A stretch of 64,000 nucleotides of DNA, taken from positions 124,001 through 188,000 of the forward strand of contig OX638344.1 of assembly GCA_951813555.1 (NCBI GenBank), written 5' to 3'. The notes below the pieces were generated by a model. That model was not told the origin of the DNA, did not search any database, and saw only the letters and a program-made list of their open reading frames with translations. Positions 59,651 through 64,000 of this stretch are shown one piece after another. Made by a program: the position numbers and the translations under genes. How positions within the stretch are numbered: the first letter of the stretch is position 1; the number at the start of each line of letters is the position of its first letter. The DNA is from an uncultured Acidimicrobiales bacterium. Its GTDB lineage: Bacteria; Actinomycetota; Acidimicrobiia; Acidimicrobiales; Bin134.

Positions 59651-60460
59651 ATGACCGTCCCTGCCCAAGCACCTCAAAAGTTCACCCTTTTGGCCCAGTT
59701 GGGGGTCTACTGCGACCCCAACACCCAGCCCGGCTACGGGCAGCTACGGGTGTTCGACGAGCAGTGCCACGGCGGCCAGGTGAGACCCTCGGTGCTTATG
59801 CTGATCGCCGACATCACCGGCGGAATGATCGGGGAGAAGGAAGATCCGGAGTGCTGGCACTTCACCACCGATTTCCAACTCCGCACCACAGCCGTCCCCC
59901 TGCCCGACCGAATCGACGTATACGCCGAGGTGCTGCGGGCCGGGGCCAGCAACCTGACCTGCGAGTGCCGCTTCAATACCCCCGACGGCACCGAAGTGGG
60001 TTACGCCCAGATCGGTTTCGGGCGCCACCACCAGCGACCTGGCGATCCGGCCAAACCCATCCACGACCCTCCCCGGCCCGATCTCATGGGGCTTCCCGAC
60101 ATCGACCGGCCACTGGCCGAAGTGGCTGGCATCGAGGTGGTAGACGCCGCCCTCGGCCATGTGGAGGTAGAGCTCACCCCGCAGCTGCTCAACCCCGCGG
60201 GCATCATGCAGGGCGCCATGGTCACCCTGGTGGGCGAGGTAGGGGCCGAGACCCTGGCCGAGCATGAATTCGGGTCGCCCCATGTGGTGGCCGACATGGA
60301 CATCCGCTATCTGCTGGGCGGCAAGATCGGCCCGGTGTACAGCACCTGTCGCTGGATGGGCGATCCGTCGACGGGCTGGGTGGTGGCCGAGATCAGAGAT
60401 CTGGGCAAGGGCGACCGCCTGATCGCCACGATGATGCTGCGAGTCCGCCCCGCCCGCTGA
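59651..60460 (+). CDS. Double-hotdog (thioesterase/dehydratase-like) protein
   Basis: This 269-residue protein contains two hotdog-fold halves. The first carries RPSVLMLIADITGGMIGE and TTDFQLRTTAVPLPD. The second carries NPAGIMQGAMVTLVGEVGAE and VADMDIRYLLGGKIG. These match acyl-CoA thioesterase-type hotdogs, where the helix after the Asn/Gly turn lines the acyl-CoA site. It could be a thioesterase or a hydratase. It follows the amidohydrolase by 12 nt. Confidence 0.8.
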   Translation: MTVPAQAPQKFTLLAQLGVYCDPNTQPGYGQLRVFDEQCHGGQVRPSVLMLIADITGGMIGEKEDPECWHFTTDFQLRTTAVPLPDRIDVYAEVLRAGASNLTCECRFNTPDGTEVGYAQIGFGRHHQRPGDPAKPIHDPPRPDLMGLPDIDRPLAEVAGIEVVDAALGHVEVELTPQLLNPAGIMQGAMVTLVGEVGAETLAEHEFGSPHVVADMDIRYLLGGKIGPVYSTCRWMGDPSTGWVVAEIRDLGKGDRLIATMMLRVRPAR

Positions 60461-60483
60461 GGGGATCGCTCCCCTCGCCGGAG

Positions 60484-60489
60484 TAGTTT
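60484..60489 (+). promoter_or_regulatory. Candidate -10 box (TAGTTT) before the MDR gene
   Basis: TAGTTT lies 6 nt before the ATG at 60496. A GGCGGG lies between, which is a poor ribosome site, so an internal leaderless start is possible. Confidence 0.35.
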
Positions 60490-60495
60490 GGCGGG

Positions 60496-61494
60496 ATGAA
60501 CCGCCAGTGGATCTACGCCGTGCGGCCCGACGGCCCGGTGAGCGTGGACAACTTCGAGTACCGGGAAACCGAAGTCCCCGAACCGGGCGACGGCCAAGCG
60601 CTAGCCAGATTGTGCTACCTCAGCTTCGAGCCCGCCATGCGCACCTGGCTGGAGGACTTCATCACTTACATGCCCCCCGCACCGCTGGGCCAGCCCATGG
60701 TGGGGCCGGGGGTCTTCCAAGTAGTGGCCTCCAACACGCCGGCGCTGAGCGAGGGCGATCTGGTCAGCGGGATGATGAGCTGGCAGGACTACGAGGTGGT
60801 GGGTGAGCAAACCAGGGTGGTACCGCCAGGCACGCCCATCCCGGTGATGCTGGGTCCGATGGGAGGCACCGGGCTGACCGCGTATATCGGCTTGCTCGAC
60901 ATCGGCCGGCCCCAAGCAGGCGAGACGGTGCTGACATCGGGGGCGGCAGGAGCCACTGGATCGGTGGCCGCCCAGATCGCCCGAATCAAGGGCTGCCGCT
61001 CAGTGGGCATCGCCGGAGGAGCCGACAAGTGCCGGTGGCTCCTAGAAGAAGCCCGCCTCGACGCCGCCATCGACTACAAGAACGAAGATGTGGACGCCCG
61101 TCTCGCTGAGTTCTGCCCCGATGGCGTGGACGTGTACTTCGACAACGTGGGCGGCGACATGCTGGAGACCGTCATGGGCCACATGAACATGGGGGGCCGC
61201 GTCGCGGTGTGCGGAGCAATCTCCACCTACAACCAGGGCATGCGCCGGCCGGGCCCGTCCAACATGTTCGAGATCATCGAGAAGCGGCTCACCCTTCAGG
61301 GCTTCGTGATGTTCGACCATATGGACCGAGTGCCCGCCGCCTCCGCCGACCTCGGACAGTGGGTAGCCGAAGGAGAGATCGCCTTCCAGACCGACATCCA
61401 GGAGGGCTTCGAGAACATCCCCACCACGTTCTTGCGACTGTTCAACGGGGCCAACCACGGAAAACAGCTCCTGAAGGTACGAGATCCGGAGTAG
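60496..61494 (+). CDS. NADPH-dependent MDR oxidoreductase (2-alkenal/15-oxoprostaglandin reductase-like)
   Basis: This 332-residue zinc-free medium-chain reductase has an N-terminal substrate domain (LSFEPAMRTWLED, MMSWQDYEVV) and a Rossmann domain with the nucleotide motif TSGAAGATGSVAAQIAR, plus YFDNVGGDMLETV and GGRVAVCGAISTYN. The family reduces the double bond of enones or 2-enoyl compounds with NADPH. It lies in the operon before enoyl-CoA hydratase, which fits handling of unsaturated intermediates. Confidence 0.92.
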   Translation: MNRQWIYAVRPDGPVSVDNFEYRETEVPEPGDGQALARLCYLSFEPAMRTWLEDFITYMPPAPLGQPMVGPGVFQVVASNTPALSEGDLVSGMMSWQDYEVVGEQTRVVPPGTPIPVMLGPMGGTGLTAYIGLLDIGRPQAGETVLTSGAAGATGSVAAQIARIKGCRSVGIAGGADKCRWLLEEARLDAAIDYKNEDVDARLAEFCPDGVDVYFDNVGGDMLETVMGHMNMGGRVAVCGAISTYNQGMRRPGPSNMFEIIEKRLTLQGFVMFDHMDRVPAASADLGQWVAEGEIAFQTDIQEGFENIPTTFLRLFNGANHGKQLLKVRDPE

Positions 61495-61512
61495 GGAGAG
61501 GTTGCGAGAGCG

Positions 61513-62280
61513 ATGAGCCTGGTCATCTACGAAGCCGAGGGGAGGGTGGCGGTGATCACCCTGAACCGCCCCGAAGCCCGCAACGCCATGAGCCCCGACC
61601 TGGCCTCCGCCTTGGGCGAGGCGTTCGACCGATTCGAAGCCGACGACGACGTATGGGTGGCCATCCTGGCCGGCAATGGCCGCATTTTCTGCGCCGGGGC
61701 CGACCTCAAGGCGCTCTCTGAGGGCCGAGCGGCGGGGATCACCAACGCCGAGGAGGGCTTCGGCCGGTTCGCACGCCGGCCGCGGGCCAAGCCGGTCATC
61801 GCCGCGGTAGACCGCCCGGCATTGGCCGGGGGGTTCGAGCTGGTTCTGGGCTGCGACCTGGTGGTGGCCTCCACCGAGGCAGTCTTTGGCCTACCCGAAG
61901 TCAAGCGGTCGCTGGTGGCCTCCGAGGGGGGCGTAACCCGGCTTCCCCGCCGCATCCCGACCAACGTCGCCATGGAGCTGGCCTTGACCGGCGACACCAT
62001 CGACGTCCACCGGGCCCACGACCTGGGCTTGGTCAACGTGGTGTGCGAACCCGGCCAGGCATTGGCCGAAGCCAAGGCACTGGCCGAGCGCATCGTGGTT
62101 AACGCCCCTCTGGCGGTGAGGGCCGCCCGCGGGGCCATCCTCGACGGGCTGGAGACCACCGAGGCCGAGGGATTCGCCATCGCCGCCCGTTTGGGGGCGG
62201 AGATCTCCAGAACCGAGGACTTCAAAGAGGGCCCCCTGGCGTTCGTGGAGAAGCGCCCTCCGGTCTGGCAGGGCCGGTGA
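61513..62280 (+). CDS. Enoyl-CoA hydratase/isomerase (crotonase) family protein
   Basis: This 255-residue crotonase has VITLNRPEARNAM, the oxyanion hole segment FCAGADLKAL and ALAGGFELVLGCDLVVA. It also has FGLPEVKRSLVASEGG with both glutamates expected for hydratase activity. It adds water to, or isomerises, a 2-enoyl-CoA. GGGAGAGG precedes the ATG. Its TGA overlaps the GTG of the oxidoreductase gamma gene as GTGA. Confidence 0.93.
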   Translation: MSLVIYEAEGRVAVITLNRPEARNAMSPDLASALGEAFDRFEADDDVWVAILAGNGRIFCAGADLKALSEGRAAGITNAEEGFGRFARRPRAKPVIAAVDRPALAGGFELVLGCDLVVASTEAVFGLPEVKRSLVASEGGVTRLPRRIPTNVAMELALTGDTIDVHRAHDLGLVNVVCEPGQALAEAKALAERIVVNAPLAVRAARGAILDGLETTEAEGFAIAARLGAEISRTEDFKEGPLAFVEKRPPVWQGR

Positions 62281-62528
62281 GCCGTGTCGAACCGGCCAGT
62301 CCGGTGGAGTCGGTGAGCCGTGTCGAACCGGCCAGTCCGGTGGAGTCGGTGAGCCGTGTCGAACCGGCCAGTCCGGTGGAGTCGGTGAGCCGTGTCGAAC
62401 CGGCCAGTCCGGTGGAGTCGGTGAGCCGTGTCGAACCGGCCAGTCCGGTGGAGTCGGTGAGCCGTGTCGAACCGGCCAGTCCGGTGGAGTCGGTGAGCCG
62501 TGTCGAACCGGCCAGTCCGGTGGAGCAG
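62277..62528 (+). repeat. Seven tandem 36-bp repeats, each with an in-frame GTG start
   Basis: Seven exact or nearly exact 36-bp units encode the 12-residue unit (V/M)SRVEPASPVES. Each unit begins with GTGAGC, and GGAG lies 3 nt before the next GTG. The last unit changes to GAGCAG and runs straight into ATGAGC. The array lies between enoyl-CoA hydratase and the conserved core of the gamma subunit. Confidence 0.92.
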
Positions 62529-63086
62529 ATGAGCCCCCAGACCACCGGTGAGCGGGAGCTGATGCTCACCGGTATCGGCGGCCAGGGGGTGCAACTGGCC
62601 GCCCAGGTCATCGCCCAAGGGGCGACCGCCGACGGCAAAGAGGTGCTGGTGTTCGGTAGCTACGGCGGCATGATGCGGGGCGGCAACACCGACAGCACGG
62701 TGGTGATCAGCGACCAGCCCATTGAGGCGCCGCCCGTGTTATCGGCCACATGGTCGGCCATATTGATGCACCACCAGTATTGGGCACCGCTGCGGGAGCT
62801 CATCAGCGATGGCGGCCTGGTGCTGGTGAACACCTCAGTGTTCGAAGACCAGCTAGACCGCGACCGCTACCGGGTGGTGGAGGTTCCGGCCACCGATGTG
62901 GCCACCGATCTGGGCAACCCGCTCTTGGCCGCCATGGTCATGGCCGGCGTATACGGAAGAACGTCCGGTTTGGTGAGCTTGGACGGCCTGGTGGAGGGCA
63001 TGCGCCGCTCGGTGCCCCCCTACCGCAGCCAGCTGATCGAGGCCAACGAAGCCGCGCTGGCCGCCGGTTGGGAGATGGCGGCGTGA
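62277..63086 (+). CDS. 2-oxoacid:ferredoxin oxidoreductase gamma subunit with repeat-encoded N-terminus
   Basis: The conserved core (ELMLTGIGGQGVQLAAQVIA, then SYGGMMRGGNTDSTVVIS) is the gamma subunit of pyruvate/2-oxoglutarate-type ferredoxin oxidoreductases. These interconvert a 2-oxoacid plus CoA with acyl-CoA plus CO2 and reduced ferredoxin. From ATG 62529 the core is 185 residues, the normal family length. The frame also runs upstream through seven 12-residue repeats to GTG 62277, which overlaps the hydratase stop as GTGA. Both starts are credible; the longer one would add an 84-residue repetitive extension not known in this family. Its stop overlaps the next GTG. Confidence 0.85.
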   Translation: MSRVEPASPVESVSRVEPASPVESVSRVEPASPVESVSRVEPASPVESVSRVEPASPVESVSRVEPASPVESVSRVEPASPVEQMSPQTTGERELMLTGIGGQGVQLAAQVIAQGATADGKEVLVFGSYGGMMRGGNTDSTVVISDQPIEAPPVLSATWSAILMHHQYWAPLRELISDGGLVLVNTSVFEDQLDRDRYRVVEVPATDVATDLGNPLLAAMVMAGVYGRTSGLVSLDGLVEGMRRSVPPYRSQLIEANEAALAAGWEMAA

Positions 63087-63364
63087 GCCCTAACTCTCCG
63101 ACAAGCACCGTCACCGTCCGGGGCACCGTGGTGATCGACGCGGAGGCCTGCAAGGGGTGCGACCTGTGCATCGACGCCTGCCCGCCCCGAGTGCTGGAGA
63201 TGACCACCCACGAAGTGAACATCAAGGGCTACCGCTACCCCCGGCTATTGCCTGGCTGCACCGGTTGCCAAGCCTGTGCCCAGATCTGCCCGGACTTCGT
63301 GTTCCAGGTGTACAAGTACGACACCCCCCTGGAGCTGGCCATCGAACAAGAAGGCGGATCGTGA
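63083..63364 (+). CDS. 2-oxoacid:ferredoxin oxidoreductase delta subunit (2x[4Fe-4S] ferredoxin)
   Basis: This 93-residue ferredoxin-like subunit has two cluster motifs, CKGCDLCIDACP and CTGCQACAQICP, giving two [4Fe-4S] centres that pass electrons from the catalytic subunits to ferredoxin. The start is GTG at 63083, overlapping the gamma stop as GTGA; its own stop overlaps the alpha start the same way. The gamma-delta-alpha(-beta) order is typical of archaeal and bacterial KGOR/VOR-type operons. Confidence 0.93.
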   Translation: MSPNSPTSTVTVRGTVVIDAEACKGCDLCIDACPPRVLEMTTHEVNIKGYRYPRLLPGCTGCQACAQICPDFVFQVYKYDTPLELAIEQEGGS

Positions 63365-64000
63365 GCGACCGGGTGCTGATCGAGGGCTCGGAGGCCATGG
63401 CCCGGGCCGCAGTGGCCGCCGGCTGCCGGTTCTTCACGGGATATCCCATGACCCCGTTCACCGAGCTGCTGGAGCACATGGGCGCCCTGCTGCCCGAGGT
63501 AAACGGCGTGTGCATGAACGCCGAGAGCGAGCTCGAGGCGGTGGGCATGGCCTGGGGAGCGGCCACCACCGGGCACCTGGCGGCCACCGGGTCTACCGGT
63601 CAGGGGCTGTCGCTCATGCAGGAGTCGCTGTCGGAGATCACCAACGCCCGATTGCCGCTGGTGGTGTTCAACATGGCCCGAGGCCAAGGCGACTATTTCC
63701 AGGCCACCCGAGGGGGCGGCCACGGCGACTACCGCCACATCGTGCTGGCCCCCATGGATGTGCCCGAGGCAGTGGAGCTGACCGGGCTGGCATTCGATCT
63801 GGCCGGCCAGTGGCGCACGCCGGTGATGGTGCTGGGCGACTACTACCTGGCCCACACCTATCAAGCAGTGTCGGTGCCCTCCATCGACGCAACCGCCCCC
63901 GAGGTGCCCGACTGGGCGCTGAACGGGTCTTCCGGCGGTTCGGGTGCGGCCAAGATCCTCTCCCCGCTGGGCGGCGGGGTCGAGGGAGAAGAGGGGTTCG
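63361..64000 (+). CDS. 2-oxoacid:ferredoxin oxidoreductase alpha subunit (3' end outside window)
   Basis: The frame from GTG 63361 is open to the window edge, giving 213 residues. It begins DRVLIEGSEAMARAAVAAGC, continues FFTGYPMTPFTELLEHM, and has NAESELEAVGMAWGAA and ATGSTGQGLSLMQESLSE. These are hallmarks of the pyrimidine-binding alpha subunit of thiamine-diphosphate 2-oxoacid:ferredoxin oxidoreductases (KorA/VorB type). The beta subunit with the ThDP site should follow downstream of the window. Start and previous stop overlap as GTGA. Confidence 0.93.
   Translation, partial: MSDRVLIEGSEAMARAAVAAGCRFFTGYPMTPFTELLEHMGALLPEVNGVCMNAESELEAVGMAWGAATTGHLAATGSTGQGLSLMQESLSEITNARLPLVVFNMARGQGDYFQATRGGGHGDYRHIVLAPMDVPEAVELTGLAFDLAGQWRTPVMVLGDYYLAHTYQAVSVPSIDATAPEVPDWALNGSSGGSGAAKILSPLGGGVEGEEGF

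Noticed and set aside
62277..62528. CRISPR array
   Set aside because: The 36-bp units are directly adjacent with no spacers, and they read through as codons.
1..64000. tRNA or rRNA genes
   Set aside because: No T-loop or acceptor-stem pattern was noticed in the few intergenic gaps, which are mostly under 150 bp; this was by eye and not a covariance search.

Overview
The window is high-GC DNA, densely packed and almost entirely coding. It has many overlapping start/stop codons, F420-type luciferase-like oxidoreductases, a 13E12/DUF222-type HNH gene, a P450, CaiB/BaiF and thiolase genes, and apparently leaderless promoters. Together these point to an actinobacterium. The mix of catabolic genes and large exported repeat proteins resembles marine or host-associated Acidimicrobiia. 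That placement is inferred from gene content; no rRNA, tRNA or CRISPR array is visible to confirm it.

Layout. (1) 1-9.3 kb: a 5'-cut amidohydrolase, an internally duplicated membrane protein, haemolysin III, a sulfatase / acyl-CoA ligase / VOC run, then P450, TauD-type dioxygenase and two SnoaL-like proteins. (2) 9.3-22.9 kb: an unbroken minus-strand run of twelve genes. These are a DUF35 OB-fold protein with a cysteine-less thiolase-fold partner, an SDR, a cluster of four exported lipoproteins (NodB deacetylase, beta-lactamase-like protein, two TAP-type serine hydrolases), a cupin, an acyltransferase, an orphan molybdo-hydroxylase large subunit, a VOC protein and a DHA2 exporter. (3) 23.0-27.4 kb: plus-strand cysS, a phosphotransferase apparently starting with CTG, and an S9 peptidase, coupled by 4-nt overlaps. 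(4) 27.5-37.8 kb: one 10.3-kb gene for an exported cadherin-like protein with 22 nearly identical 114-116-residue repeats. (5) 37.9-42.8 kb: a five-gene catabolic run (F420 enzyme, CaiB, F420 enzyme, SDR, PhyH). (6) 42.9-49.2 kb: a secreted HExxH protein, then a scrambled island holding a CAP-domain fragment, a toxin-antitoxin pair, a duplicated thiolase 3' end, an orphan exported protein, a broken IS481-type transposase, and two AT-richer membrane-protein genes, one truncated. (7) 49.2-64 kb: thiolase plus an HMG-CoA-synthase-like/OB fusion, three further amidohydrolases, a second orphan molybdo-hydroxylase, the HNH gene, and an operon of hotdog protein, MDR reductase, enoyl-CoA hydratase and 2-oxoacid:ferredoxin oxidoreductase gamma-delta-alpha, cut by the window end.

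How the parts fit. Most of the window looks like CoA-thioester and ring/side-chain catabolism (ligase, hydratase, thiolases, CoA-transferase, amidohydrolases, oxygenases, molybdo-hydroxylases) beside a cell-surface programme (lipoproteins, deacetylase, giant adhesin-like repeat protein, secreted protease-like protein). The most unusual signals are the homogenised cadherin array, a seven-copy 36-bp repeat that re-creates a GTG start at the head of the oxidoreductase gamma gene, duplicated cysteine-containing modules in two exported proteins, and a recurring TAnnnT box 6-8 nt before start codons.
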